Source: DATFVA01 sp963771705 (GTDB lineage: Bacteria > Bacteroidota > Ignavibacteria > Ignavibacteriales > Ignavibacteriaceae). Taken from it: a stretch of 64,000 nt of DNA. This document shows, one piece after another, positions 1-9,367 of this stretch (within the stretch, counting starts at the first letter, position 1; each line of letters starts with the position of its first letter). The notes beneath the pieces were generated by a model. The model was not told the DNA's origin and did not search any database. It saw nothing but the letters and a program-made list of their open reading frames with translations. The position numbers were made by a program, and so were the translations under genes. The stretch covers positions 1 through 64,000 of the forward strand of contig CAVYUP010000002.1 in the NCBI GenBank assembly GCA_963771705.1. Direction: 5' to 3'.

Positions 1-1216
1 GGCAATAATTCGATCTTGTGGTCTAATGGCATTAAGGCATACGGGTTTATAGGTAAGAATGTGGGGTTTGATATTACTTTTTATGATAATCATCTTCGCG
101 GGGATTATTTTAACGGGAGACGGCATTTTTCTCCGTTAACGGGATTTGAGTTTCACGTCGGAAAAGGGGATGGGATTGATTTCGACAGGATGAATGCAAA
201 CCTAAATATTTCGTGGGACTGGGGAAGTTTTACTCTCGGTAAGGATTTTAATTATTATGGAACAGGGGAGAGCGGGAAGATTATTTTATCTGATAAGGCT
301 CCTTCGTTTCCTTTTATAAAGCTTGAGGCTCATCCGGCCGACTGGTTTAAGTTCTCCTACATTCACGGAATGCTAAGCTCTCTCGTAATCGATTCTTCTA
401 CTATACGTTACGGTCCTTTAAGGGATCATTTCGCTAATGTTGAGAAGTATTTCGTTGCTCATATGGTTTCGTTTACTCCGCTTGAGTATTTGAATTTGTC
501 TTTGGGTGAATCTGTTGTATACAGCGACAGGTTTGAGCCTGCTTATCTTATTCCTGTTGCTTTCTTCAGGATGATTGATCATTATCTTACAAAGCCTGAT
601 GAGGCTGCGGGTAATGCTCAGCTGTTTGCTTCTTTCTGGTATAAAAATTATTTTTTGAGAAGTAAATTTTATGCGTCCCTCTTTATTGATGAACTTAATA
701 CGAGCGGACATTCAAACACAAGGGCTATTGCTTATAATACGGGTGTCCAAATTGTTGATCCTTTAATTCCTGAAAGTGATTTAATTGTTGAATATACGAG
801 GATAGATCCTTTTGTATATTTTCATTCCGACCAGGCACAGACTTACGCTAATTATGGTTACCAGCTTGGGCACTGGATAGGAAGTAATGCCGATCAGGTT
901 TACCTGGCTTTTAAGAAGCGGATTATGAGAGGACTGGATGCTTCTTTGTCTTTCAGTTATATAAGGAAAGGTGATGAGCCTTCTTATGATGAGAAGCCTT
1001 ATCAGTCGGATCAGAAGTTTTTGTTCGGGAACGAGGAAGGATTTCAGGAGCGTGGGCCTGGATGTGAATTATGAGATTCTGCATTCGCTGTATGCAAAGT
1101 TTTCGTATCAAATGACAAATATTCCTGCTGTTGAAAAGACTGTTTTGAGAGTGGGGGAGATGAAGAGTTATATTAGTGTTGGAATTAGCCTACGGGTTAT
1201 AGAGCATAGTGCATAG
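1..1216 (+). pseudogene. Wzi-like outer-membrane barrel protein, 5' partial, frameshifted
   Basis: The reading frame is open from the first base, so the true start lies upstream. The translation is rich in aromatic, alternating segments typical of an outer-membrane beta-barrel (N-G-I-K-A-Y-G-F near the start, F-N-Y-Y-G-T-G-E-S near residue 80) and resembles the capsule-assembly Wzi family. At about 1035-1045 the frame ends in a stop (1074), while the frame one base further on continues (D-F-R-S-V-G-L-D-V-N-Y to a stop at 1216). One extra base therefore breaks the gene. It precedes two nucleotide-sugar genes on the same strand, which fits a surface-polysaccharide role. Family assignment is by general look and context; the frameshift is seen directly and could be a sequencing error. 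Confidence 0.6.
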
Positions 1217-1379
1217 ATTTGAGATTTTCCGAATATGGGGGATTTTGGTCTATATAAAAATGAGAGATTCTTTCCTGCGGGTAAGAATTTCAATGAGGGA
1301 AACGTGGTTATTGGTAGGTTCAGAAATCACACAAAAATTTATTAGGTAAATATTTAAGTACATTTAGCAGAATTACTGA

Positions 1380-2512
1380 ATGAAGGATAGAATCTGGCTT
1401 TCTTCTCCTCATATGGGAGGCGCGGAGATACGATTTATTGAGAAAGCCTTTAATGCTAACTGGATAGCTCCCCTTGGTCCGAATGTTGATGGATTTGAAA
1501 AGGATTTGTGTGAGTATACAGGTGTGGGTCACGCTGCTGCTCTTTCTACCGGCACTTCCGCAATTCACCTCGCGCTTATTCTCCTTGGTGTTCAGCGCGG
1601 ACGATGAGGTTATCTGTCAGAGTTTTACTTTCTCGGCTTCGGCTAATCCTATCATATACCAGGGTGCAAAACCAGTTTTTGTAGATAGTGAAAAGGATAC
1701 ATGGAATATTGATCCTGTACTGCTGGATGAAGCAGTTAGATATCGTATAAGTAAAGGAAAGAAGCCTAAGGTTATAATATTTGTACATTTGTACGGAATG
1801 CCCGCTAAAGTGAATGAGATAAAGACTGTCGCTGACAGGTATGATATCCCCGTTATTGAAGATGCGGCTGAAGGAATGGGATCGCTTTATAACGGCCGGC
1901 ACGTTGGTACTTTCGGCGATATCGGTATTCTGTCGTTTAATGGAAATAAAATTATTACTACCTCGGGCGGGGGCGCTCTTCTTTCGGATAATGAGGATTT
2001 TGTCAACTAAGGCCCGCTTCCTTGCAACGCAGGCCCGCGATAAGGCTCCTCATTACCAGCATTCTGAAGTTGGTTATAATTATCGTATGAGTAATATCTG
2101 CGCCGGTATAGGGCGGGGACAGATGCAAGTGCTGGATGAAAGAGTAAAACAGCGAAGAAAGAATTTTGAATTTTATAAGGATGTGTTTTCCTCTTATGAG
2201 GGTATCTCATTCCTTGATGAACCGGAAGGTCACTTCAGCAACCGCTGGCTTACTACTATTCTGGTTGATCGGGAGAAAACGGGAGGAGTGTCCCGGGAGG
2301 ATATACGTCTGGCTCTGGCTGACGATAATATTGAGGCACGCCCGCTCTGGAAACCGATGCACCTTCAGCCTGTGTTTAAAGACGCCTTTTCGTATACTAA
2401 TGGCGTGTCTGAGAGTTTGTTTAATAATGGTTTGTGCCTGCCTTCGGGCTCAAATTTATCTGATAATGATCTTAAACGAGTAAGTGATATAGTTAAATCT
2501 TTACTAAACTAA
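1380..2512 (+). pseudogene. DegT/DnrJ/EryC1/StrS sugar aminotransferase, two frameshifts
   Basis: PLP-dependent aminotransferase that would convert a nucleotide-linked 4-keto sugar to a 4-amino sugar. Three successive frames give one continuous family member of about 377 residues: M-K-D-R-I-W-L-S-S-P-H-M-G-G to G-V-Q-R-G, then D-E-V-I-C-Q-S-F-T-F through S-F-N-G-N-K-I-I-T-T-S-G-G-G (the Lys is the expected PLP lysine), then K-A-R-F-L-A-T-Q-A-R-D through the usual C-terminal region. The joints are near 1599 and 2005, and each is explained by one extra base. Start ATG at 1380. It lies 16 bp before a PglF-like dehydratase, and the pair resembles the PglF/PglE route to UDP-bacillosamine-type sugars. 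All catalytic parts survive if the two bases are ignored, so sequencing error is as likely as decay. Confidence 0.85.
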
Positions 2513-2528
2513 AAATCAGGGTGTAATC

Positions 2529-4493
2529 ATGCCGTTAAGCGCATTGAGCAGGTTCATATATAAGGTAAGAAACAGACATTTTCTTCTGCTGGACCTCGTT
2601 ATAGTTTTCAGTACTCCTTTTATTGCTATTTATATAAGGCAGGAAGGGATTGTAAATTTTGAAAGCTACATGCCTCAGCTCCTCTATATTGTTTTTGTGG
2701 GTTCTGTAATTAAACTGTTTATCTTCTATTCTTTCGGTATCTACAAACAGGTATGGCTGGCCGCCAGCATCGACGAGCTTGCAAGAATGAGCTTTGCCGG
2801 TATTCTCTCGGTAATTGTGGAGATATATGCTTTCCATATTATGTCGCTCTTCAATTTTACTCTGCTTGATCGTTTCCCTATTTCTGTTCCTCTGCTCGAC
2901 GGGCTTACTGCAACGTTCTTAGTTTCAATGTCGCGTTTCAGCGTTAGACTGGTGGAGCGTACTAACCAGAGGTTCAAACGGACAAATGGTGAAAAGAAAA
3001 TAGGTATTGTGGGGGCGGGTAATGCGGGAATTATGGTGCTCCGTGAGTTGTTTAACCAGCCCCACCAGGGAAAGGTTGTTGCCTTTTTTGATGACGACCG
3101 GCATAAATTTAAAAAGAAAATTCTCGGCGTCCCTGTAGTGGGTGCTATTTCTGACATGCCTGAACTGGTGAAGAAGTACGAGATAACAACTATTATTGTC
3201 GCGATGCCTTCTCTGCCGGGTAATTTTATAAGAAAAGTTGTTAATACCTGCATCGGAATAAAAACGGATATTGAGGTGCTTACTGTGCCTGGACTAAATG
3301 AGATTCTTGACGGCCGGGTTAAATTCGACCAGATACGCAGGGTTCAGGTAGAGGATTTGTTAAGACGCGAGCCTATTAAAACCGATATAAGAAAGGTTGA
3401 TGAGTCGTTAAGGGATAAGGTTGTACTGGTTACCGGTGCCGGGGGATCGATAGGCAGCGAGCTTTGCCGCCAGATTATTTCACACTCGCCCCGGGAGCTG
3501 GTGCTTGTAGGACATGGCGAAAATTCAATTTTTGAGATTGAACGGGAGCTGAGACACCGGGTATTGCGTCATATTTATCCCGGCCAAAAAATTAAGATTT
3601 CCAGCCGGATAGCCGATGTAAGGTTTAAGGACAGCCTGATAAGAATTTTTGAGGAGAAGGGTCCAGAGATTGTATTCCACGCCGCGGCTCATAAGCACGT
3701 ACCTTTGATGGAGGCTAATCCTGTAGAGGCGGTGCATAATAATGTCCTGGGTACAAAGAATATGGTTGAGGTTGCCTACGATTATAATGTAGAGAGATTT
3801 ATTTATATATCGACGGATAAAGCTGTTAATCCTACCAGCGTAATGGGTACCACGAAACGTATCGCGGAGATGATTACTCTTGGTATGGCAAAAAAATACC
3901 AGCGCAGGTTTTCCGCCGTTAGGTTCGGGAATGTGCTTGGTTCGCGCGGAAGTGTTCTGAATACGTTCAGGCAGCAGATAATGCAGGGTGGTCCTATTAC
4001 TGTTACTCATCCCGAGGTAATCCGTTTCTTTATGACTATACCCGAAGCTGTGCAGCTTGTACTTCAGGCTTCTGTGCTTTCTGAGGGCGGGGAGGTGTTC
4101 CTGCTTGATATGGGTGATCCTGTGAAGATCATTGATCTTGCAAAGGATTTTATAAGGCTCTCGGGTTTCAAAGAGGGGGACGATATGCATATCGAGATTA
4201 CCGGAATGCGCCCGGGTGAGAAATTGTTTGAGGAGTTGTTCATCAAAGGCGAGAACTATGTGCCTACAGTGCACGACAAGATCCTTATCGCCTCAAATGC
4301 TTCCAACGTAGTCCTGGACGATGTTGACGGCAATATAGATGAGCTGCTGTACGGATATGCTTCTGAAGACCTTGAAAAGGTATTCTACCTGCTCAAGGCT
4401 ATAGTCCCCGAGTTTAACCCGGTTAACCCCGAAACATTTAAGCTCGCTGATTTTAAGGTGCTCAACACCAAATACCTGAACAAACCGGAGTAA
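2529..4493 (+). CDS. PglF/CapD-type UDP-sugar 4,6-dehydratase, membrane-bound
   Basis: A 654-residue polysaccharide-biosynthesis protein of the FlaA1/CapD/PglF family. Several hydrophobic helices span about residues 14-140. A first Rossmann-like domain follows (G-I-V-G-A-G-N-A-G near residue 160), then a short-chain-dehydrogenase domain with V-T-G-A-G-G-S-I-G near residue 305. The catalytic region reads S-T-D-K-A followed by V-M-G-T-T-K, that is, the Met-x-x-x-Lys form known from UDP-GlcNAc 4,6-dehydratases instead of Tyr-x-x-x-Lys. The product would be a UDP-4-keto-6-deoxy sugar, the substrate of the aminotransferase just upstream (gap 16 bp, probably one operon). Length is normal for the membrane-bound subfamily and the frame is intact. 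Confidence 0.92.
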   Translation: MPLSALSRFIYKVRNRHFLLLDLVIVFSTPFIAIYIRQEGIVNFESYMPQLLYIVFVGSVIKLFIFYSFGIYKQVWLAASIDELARMSFAGILSVIVEIYAFHIMSLFNFTLLDRFPISVPLLDGLTATFLVSMSRFSVRLVERTNQRFKRTNGEKKIGIVGAGNAGIMVLRELFNQPHQGKVVAFFDDDRHKFKKKILGVPVVGAISDMPELVKKYEITTIIVAMPSLPGNFIRKVVNTCIGIKTDIEVLTVPGLNEILDGRVKFDQIRRVQVEDLLRREPIKTDIRKVDESLRDKVVLVTGAGGSIGSELCRQIISHSPRELVLVGHGENSIFEIERELRHRVLRHIYPGQKIKISSRIADVRFKDSLIRIFEEKGPEIVFHAAAHKHVPLMEANPVEAVHNNVLGTKNMVEVAYDYNVERFIYISTDKAVNPTSVMGTTKRIAEMITLGMAKKYQRRFSAVRFGNVLGSRGSVLNTFRQQIMQGGPITVTHPEVIRFFMTIPEAVQLVLQASVLSEGGEVFLLDMGDPVKIIDLAKDFIRLSGFKEGDDMHIEITGMRPGEKLFEELFIKGENYVPTVHDKILIASNASNVVLDDVDGNIDELLYGYASEDLEKVFYLLKAIVPEFNPVNPETFKLADFKVLNTKYLNKPE

Positions 4494-4524
4494 GGACCCA
4501 AGCGATTTCATCTCGGCCGCTCCT

Positions 4525-4587
4525 GTCATCTCGACCGCAGGGAGAGATCTTAAAGTTCTCTCTGTCGAAGACTCCTTCGGGATGACC
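4525..4587. repeat. Dispersed intergenic repeat (T-C-A-T-C-T-C-G-A-C-C type)
   Basis: Begins GTCATCTCGACCGCAGGGAG and ends CTCCTTCGGGATGACCC, with GAGAGATCT and AGTTCTCTC as facing arms. The same kind of element (GTCATTCCGACCGAAGGGAG) recurs at about 20347. Noncoding, lying between the PglF-like gene and its terminator. Confidence 0.6.
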
Positions 4588-4694
4588 CAATATATACTGC
4601 ACCCCGGGAACCTTTTACACTTTCCCCTTGTTATATATTTTAGAACTTGTTCACAGAGGTTTACCCCTGCCTCGTGATGTTAAAAGAGTTCTGC

Positions 4695-4726
4695 CCGGCA
4701 GCACCCCCGTTGCCGGGTTTTTTTTG
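4695..4726 (+). terminator. Rho-independent terminator after the polysaccharide genes
   Basis: A perfect 7-bp stem, CCCGGCA (4695-4701) with TGCCGGG (4712-4718), is followed by eight T residues. It ends transcription of the plus-strand polysaccharide genes about 200 bp after the last stop codon, facing the convergent minus-strand gene at 4795-5143. Confidence 0.85.
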
Positions 4727-4794
4727 TTAAACCATTAATGGTAAAAGAAATGAAGTGATTTTTTCAAATGATCGCCTTGGGAATATAGTGGGTT

Positions 4795-5143
4795 TTAGGA
4801 CCCTGACGCGTCTAGGACTTTTTGTAAATGTGCCGTTATTTTGCGTTTTATGTACATAAAATCGACCAGAATAGTCAACTCTCTTCCCGCAACTGGATAA
4901 AAAGTTGCTGATGAAATACGCAGTGTAACTATGAATCCTATTAACAGGAAAGCCAGCCAGTAAGAACCATAGAACGTCGGCCCGAATGGTGTTACCCATA
5001 ACGCCGCCTGCCCATGTAACGCCGAAAATGATTACCAGTATGAACACAAATGGGATCCCCCACACACTCCTGCCAAAAATCGCCGCCAGAATGAAAGCAA
5101 AAATAACCGCAATTATCAGCGCGGTAACAAATTTCAGGTTCAT
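4795..5143 (-). pseudogene. Small three-helix membrane protein, one frameshift
   Basis: Starting at M-N-L-K-F-V-T-A-L (ATG at 5143, after a G-G-G-A-A stretch), the protein has two hydrophobic helices and a W-A-G-G-V-M-G motif. Just after that the frame degenerates, but a neighbouring frame gives a clean continuation: T-P-F-G-P-T-F-Y-G-S-Y-W-L-A-F-L, a third helix and a charged tail ending at a stop at 4795. One extra base near 4991-4996 explains the shift, since the span of 349 bases is 3n+1. The corrected protein has about 115 residues and looks like a small hypothetical inner-membrane protein; I do not recognise a function. The longer open frame to 4727 is out of phase after the break and should not be taken as the true C-terminus. 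Confidence 0.65.
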
Positions 5144-5257
5144 TTGATTTCCCGGTTCCGGGTCTACATTATTCCCCCGATGAAATTTATTATTCAAATG
5201 CTTTATTTGAAAATTTTATATATTTATTAAAAGAGTATTAATATCACCGGGCTTTTT

Positions 5258-6070
5258 ATGATAATGGATTACAATAATACCCCGCAGGCGGAACTTGAGG
5301 GATTTACTCCCATGGATATGCACTTGATACTCTATTATCCTTTTGATCCCCGCTGCCCGATAAAGCTGAATAAACTGAAAAAAGAAACTCTGCTTGAAGC
5401 TTCCCCGATCCTGAATATTATTCGTGAGCTTCTGCTGATGGTTAAAGCAAAAAAAATAAAGCTCACTCCAAAAGGGAATCTTCCCCAAAAAGTAATGACT
5501 GAAATTTATGCCAAAAGGTATTTGCCGGATAGATGGATTGATACGGGAATTGTTCACATAAGAACAGAGACGGATTGGATAGTGATTCATAATGTGAAGC
5601 TCGTTCTTATTCTGGCAGGTTTGCTTAGAAAACAATACAACTTTTTAATGCTTACTAAAAAAGGTGCTGCTCTAATGGATAAGGAGGATTACCAGCGCGT
5701 ATTTTATGAATTCCTGGAAGCCTATGCATTAAAATTTAACTGGTCTTATAACGATGCTTTCTATGATGAGAACGTTGGTCAATTGGGCTTTTTATATAGT
5801 TTATTCCTGATAAATAAATATGGCGGCGAAAAAAGAGATCTGGAGTTTTATACCGATTTGTATTTTAAGGCACTCCCGGCATTTGTTGAGTATGGTGATG
5901 AATACAGAGGCGACATGAGATTTGCTTACCATACAAGGTTTATAGAGAGATTTGCTCTCCGGTTCGGATTGGTGGAGGAGGAACTTACTCCCAACCGTAC
6001 AAAGTTTATAGATGATTCTAAAATCAAAAGAACAAATTTATTGGAGCAATTGCTATCGCCCCATCTCTGA
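5258..6070 (+). CDS. Hypothetical 270-residue protein
   Basis: Soluble, no signal peptide or membrane helix. The N-terminal part (D-P-R-C-P-I-K-L-N-K-L-K-K-E-T) runs into L-T-P-K-G-N-L-P-Q-K-V, a phrase that reads like a small winged-helix segment. The C-terminal half is helical and aromatic-rich (Y-H-T-R-F-I-E-R-F-A-L-R-F-G-L). The start ATG at 5258 has a second ATG two codons later. It stands alone between a convergent small gene and a long spacer. I do not recognise the family with certainty and propose no function. Confidence 0.7.
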   Translation: MIMDYNNTPQAELEGFTPMDMHLILYYPFDPRCPIKLNKLKKETLLEASPILNIIRELLLMVKAKKIKLTPKGNLPQKVMTEIYAKRYLPDRWIDTGIVHIRTETDWIVIHNVKLVLILAGLLRKQYNFLMLTKKGAALMDKEDYQRVFYEFLEAYALKFNWSYNDAFYDENVGQLGFLYSLFLINKYGGEKRDLEFYTDLYFKALPAFVEYGDEYRGDMRFAYHTRFIERFALRFGLVEEELTPNRTKFIDDSKIKRTNLLEQLLSPHL

Positions 6071-6718
6071 CGAATTTTTCTTTTTCCTTTTCACTTTTTT
6101 CTTGATTCTCCTGTCTCTTTTGTACAGGTAGGGTGGATAGACTGGAGATAGAGCGGGGAAGAGCAGGGTCCGCAATTACCAGGATCGCCTCAGAGAGGTT
6201 ATTTTCTATAAAGGTATCCAATCACCCCTCCCACCCAAAAAACGCCCGCATACGTGAAGAATACGACCTAAAGCTACGCTATCCTGCACCGTTTTTCCGT
6301 CCCTCAGCTCTATGCCCGAATGCCTTTCCTGCTTTTTCCCTATTCCTTGCTTCCCCCATATTTCCCCTGGCTTTGACCCGGGGTTACAAACCTACCAGCT
6401 CCAAACCCTCGTCACGCTCTGCGCGGTACCCCCTGCATCCACCCACTAATATCCTGCTCATCCCCAAAATACATCAATTCCTTGCACAAATAGTTGATAT
6501 TAAATATATTTGTTACGAGAAATTAAAAGTTTTTCCTTCTTAACCACTAAAAGAAAAAGAATAAGAAGTAAATGGGGAGGGTAAAGTTAAAGAGGGAATC
6601 TTCCGCAAGACTGACTACCAATCATAGTTGGTTACCCATCGGTATATCTAATCCTTAATTTAAATATATAATATAATATACCCCCCAGACCCCCCCCCCC
6701 GTTTAGAGTCGGACATGC

Positions 6719-6840
6719 CGCGTCCACGCGTCCAAATTGCTCTAAAGTTGCGAATACAGGCTGGAATCGTACAAAAAGTTGGACGCGTCATTTCTTTTAC
6801 CGCGTCCATGCCCCGTCCAAATGCCTCCTTGCCGCGTCCA
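6719..6840. repeat. Cluster of CGCGTCCA octamers
   Basis: CGCGTCCA occurs at 6719-6726, 6727-6734, 6801-6808 and 6833-6840, with the reverse complement TGGACGCG at 6780-6787 and a variant CCCGTCCA near 6812. Five exact octamers in 122 bp is far above chance. The role is unknown. Confidence 0.7.
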
Positions 6841-6919
6841 AAATAGGTTTTTCCGCCGCATTTTGCTGAATTCTTCTACAATTGCCCGGGCTTTCATTCT
6901 CGTACAGTACATTCCATTG

Positions 6920-6939
6920 CCCCGAGCTTTAGCCCGGGG
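6920..6939. repeat. Palindromic CCCCGGGCTTTAGCCCGGGG-type repeat, copy 1
   Basis: Sequence CCCCGAGCTTTAGCCCGGGG, followed by A-T-C-C. It can form a near-perfect hairpin. Related copies lie at 9179-9197 and 30264-30283, all intergenic. Confidence 0.7.
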
Positions 6940-7075
6940 ATCCAACTCCCAGAGTCAAACTCCACGTCCCGTTCTGCGCGGGATCCCCCTACAGCCTCCC
7001 GGTAATATTCCGCCAATCCACGTAGATTTCTGCAGCGTCTTTGCCCTACGCGCTTTGCACTTTATTCCACCTTTA

Positions 7076-8281
7076 TTAAGCTGCTTTGCCGTCGGGCTGG
7101 ATCACTATCTTGTGGTAGTCGGCTTCCCGCTGATCGAAATGGGCGTAGAAATCCGGTGCTTCTTCTATCCCTATGTGCTGCGTTACTATTGTGCCCGGCT
7201 TCGCTTTGCCTGCTACGATCAGATCCCTCAGCATTACGTTGTATCTTTTAACGGGACATTGGCCGGTGCCTACGCTTATTGCCTTATTCCATAGCAGTCC
7301 CAGTCGTATATCAAATATGCCGTTGCGTAGCTGCTCGTTAGGTGCGCCCGGGTCTTTGGGCATATATACGCCGATAAGCCCGATGCTTCCGCCGGGACCT
7401 ACAATGTTTATCAGGTCTTCTATTACTTCGTTGGCTTTTTCTTCTCCGGGATTGTCAAAGTTGTGCGACTGGTATCCTACTGCATCAATTCCGCTGAGAA
7501 CATAATCGAATAATTTTTCTTCTCCACTCCTTAACATATTGTTCAGCGGTTTGTTGTTTTTCCTTCTTTCCTGGATCTGCTCGCTTGGGGGTCCGTCGGT
7601 AAAGTTAATGGGGATTGCGCCGAGTTCTTCGGCTTTCTTTAAACGCGTTTCTTCCCGGTCTGCTATATAAACCTCTGCTGCTCCTCTTAGCCGTGCCGAC
7701 ATCACCGATAGCAGTCCTACCGGACCTGCACCGTAAATTGCCACGCTTCCGCCGGTTTCAACGTTTGCCATTACATTCGCATGCCATGCTGTGGGGAATA
7801 TGTCGGCCAGCATCAGAAAGTCGTCTTCGTGCTCATCGTAAGGTTCGCCGGGGAGCTTCAAAGCGTTGAAATCGGCATGCGGTACCAGTACGTATTGTGC
7901 CTGCCCTCCGCTGTAGGGACCCATTCCGGCATAGCCGTAGGCCGCGCTGGGTGCGTCAGGGTTCATAGTGAGGCACATATTGGTGTAGCCTCTCACACAG
8001 TTGTAGCATGTTCCGCAGGAGATATTGAACGGGAGAACAACTCTGTCGCCCTTCTTTATCTGCTGAACGGCATCGCCTGTTTTTTCAATTACTCCCATTA
8101 TTTCATGTCCCAGCACTGTCCCCTTATCCACGTTCGTTCTTCCGTCGTACATATGGAGGTCGCTTCCGCAGATGGCCGCCGAGGTTACGCGCAGAATGGC
8201 ATCGGTTGGATTGGAAATCCCGGGGTCTTTCACATCATTTACCCTTATGTTTTTCTCACCTTCATACACTACAGCTTTCAT
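7076..8281 (-). CDS. Zinc-dependent alcohol dehydrogenase, formaldehyde-dehydrogenase-like
   Basis: A 401-residue medium-chain dehydrogenase. Near residue 38 it has the catalytic-zinc motif I-C-G-S-D-L-H-M-Y-D-G-R followed by G-H-E (near residue 60). The structural-zinc motif C-G-T-C-Y-N-C, then C seven residues on, lies near residue 96. The NAD-binding motif G-A-G-P-V-G-L is near residue 185. The length and the insertion around A-D-I-F-P-T-A-W-H match glutathione-independent formaldehyde dehydrogenases of the FdhA type. Substrate is inferred from family; other small aldehydes or alcohols are possible. Monocistronic, with its promoter in the 378-bp spacer shared with the gene at 8660. Confidence 0.87.
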   Translation of the reverse strand: MKAVVYEGEKNIRVNDVKDPGISNPTDAILRVTSAAICGSDLHMYDGRTNVDKGTVLGHEIMGVIEKTGDAVQQIKKGDRVVLPFNISCGTCYNCVRGYTNMCLTMNPDAPSAAYGYAGMGPYSGGQAQYVLVPHADFNALKLPGEPYDEHEDDFLMLADIFPTAWHANVMANVETGGSVAIYGAGPVGLLSVMSARLRGAAEVYIADREETRLKKAEELGAIPINFTDGPPSEQIQERRKNNKPLNNMLRSGEEKLFDYVLSGIDAVGYQSHNFDNPGEEKANEVIEDLINIVGPGGSIGLIGVYMPKDPGAPNEQLRNGIFDIRLGLLWNKAISVGTGQCPVKRYNVMLRDLIVAGKAKPGTIVTQHIGIEEAPDFYAHFDQREADYHKIVIQPDGKAA

Positions 8282-8659
8282 ACATCTTCCTTTCTTTAGT
8301 TTAATTATCGTATCGTTTTTACAGTATAAAATAATTCGGGAGTAACACTGTGTTAAATATCAGCCATCGGCCGAGGGATGATTAATGTCTTCTGTGTCCG
8401 GCTGTCGGTATGGCAGCTCTGCGGTACCTCTTTCCGCTGCTTCGTGATAATTTACATTTTTATCGTCTCCCCGTTGGTTATTTCCCCTGTAGATCTTACA
8501 GGGGTATTGTTTTATACATACCTCCCGGAGCCCGTCCCTCCGCCTTCGTTATTTTTTACAATTTTATGACAATAATCCTCTTCCTTCCCCTTACCTTGCC
8601 TCTATGAGACTTCTCAATTAAGCAAAATCTAAACTTATCATTAAAATCAGGAGGAAGTT
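8282..8659. other. Divergent promoter spacer, 378 bp
   Basis: Lies between two divergent genes. Apart from a strong hairpin at 8484-8504 and a good ribosome-binding site (A-G-G-A-G-G-A, about 8649-8655) for the plus-strand gene, I see no gene and no clear promoter boxes. Confidence 0.5.
8484..8504. promoter_or_regulatory. 8-bp-stem hairpin upstream of the exported protein
   Basis: CCCCTGTA (8484-8491) pairs perfectly with TACAGGGG (8497-8504) around a five-base loop, then a T-rich stretch. It could be an operator or a short attenuator/terminator in the leader of the gene at 8660. Confidence 0.45.
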
Positions 8660-9124
8660 ATGAAAAAGTCACTCTGTTTATTCGCATGTCTGTTTGCTAT
8701 TATTTTATTATTGAGCGTTCCGGATCTGAAAGCTCAAACCGGAGATGAAATGTCAGCTGTAAGTAAGAGGGCAGCTGAAGGTGATACTGTCTGGGTGCTG
8801 CTGAATCATGTTAAATATGATAAGCGTCAGCAATTTGAGAATTTTATTGAGGAAACTTTCTGGCCGAAAGCAGCTGATTTGAATGCCGGCGATCAGATGG
8901 CTTTCAATCAAACCCGCGTACTTTATCCCGCGGAGATGAATGGTGACAGTACTTACACCTACATATTTATTATGGATCCGGCAATTTCCGGAGAAGATTA
9001 TTCGGTTTCAAAGTTTCTCACAAAAATGTACGGTGAAGAAAAAGCAGCGGAATATCTTAAAACGTTTGAAGACTGGTATGCCAGCCCTCAGATCCGCTAT
9101 GTTCTCCTGCAGACGAAATGGTAG
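8660..9124 (+). CDS. Small exported hypothetical protein
   Basis: A 154-residue protein with a clear signal peptide (M-K-K-S-L-C-L-F then a hydrophobic run, probable cleavage after K-A-Q near residue 26). The mature part contains T-V-W-V-L-L-N-H-V-K-Y-D-K-R and a C-terminal P-Q-I-R-Y-V-L-L-Q-T-K-W, which read like the strands of a small alpha/beta dimeric barrel. I do not recognise the family. The start is supported by an A-G-G-A-G-G-A ribosome-binding site. It converges with another exported protein, also of unknown function, 243 bp away. Confidence 0.8.
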   Translation: MKKSLCLFACLFAIILLLSVPDLKAQTGDEMSAVSKRAAEGDTVWVLLNHVKYDKRQQFENFIEETFWPKAADLNAGDQMAFNQTRVLYPAEMNGDSTYTYIFIMDPAISGEDYSVSKFLTKMYGEEKAAEYLKTFEDWYASPQIRYVLLQTKW

Positions 9125-9178
9125 GTAATTTCAAAAAGCGTACTTAAGCTGTTCCGTGCTCCTTGCTCCCCCTTATTG

Positions 9179-9197
9179 CCCCGGGCTTTAGCCCGGG
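9179..9197. repeat. Palindromic CCCCGGGCTTTAGCCCGGG repeat, copy 2
   Basis: Perfect hairpin between two convergent genes (8660-9124 plus and 9368-9964 minus), where it may also serve as a two-way terminator. It belongs to the same family as 6920-6939 and 30264-30283. Confidence 0.7.
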
Positions 9198-9367
9198 TGT
9201 TAAAATATCCTGTCCATAATCTCTATTTGCCCGGGTTTGAGCTCAGGGATCCACACTTACCAGCCCCACCCGCTCTGTCCCGCTGTTAAGAAAATCATTG
9301 TTCAACTAATAATACTAAGTAACAAAGTTACTAAGCAGCTTCTGGCTGAGTCTCCTGAAAATAACCT

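Larger units (their letters stand above)
6071..7075. other. 1-kb noncoding spacer, pyrimidine-rich, with repeats
   Basis: No convincing gene on either strand. The plus strand is C/T-rich with long C runs (6681-6700), a cluster of C-G-C-G-T-C-C-A octamers (6719-6840) and one palindromic CCCCGAGCTTTAGCCCGGGG element (6920-6939). Two related blocks, about 6366-6460 and 6935-7030, share the pattern C-T-G-C-G-C-G-G followed by T-A-C-C or A-T-C-C and later A-A-T-A-T-(C/T)-C, suggesting old copies of one intergenic repeat. Confidence 0.6.

Noticed and set aside
6024..6945. Open frames of 65-136 residues in the 6-kb spacer
   Set aside because: Low-complexity, Pro/Ser-rich or opposite to neighbouring frames, no ribosome-binding site and no family phrase; the spacer looks noncoding.
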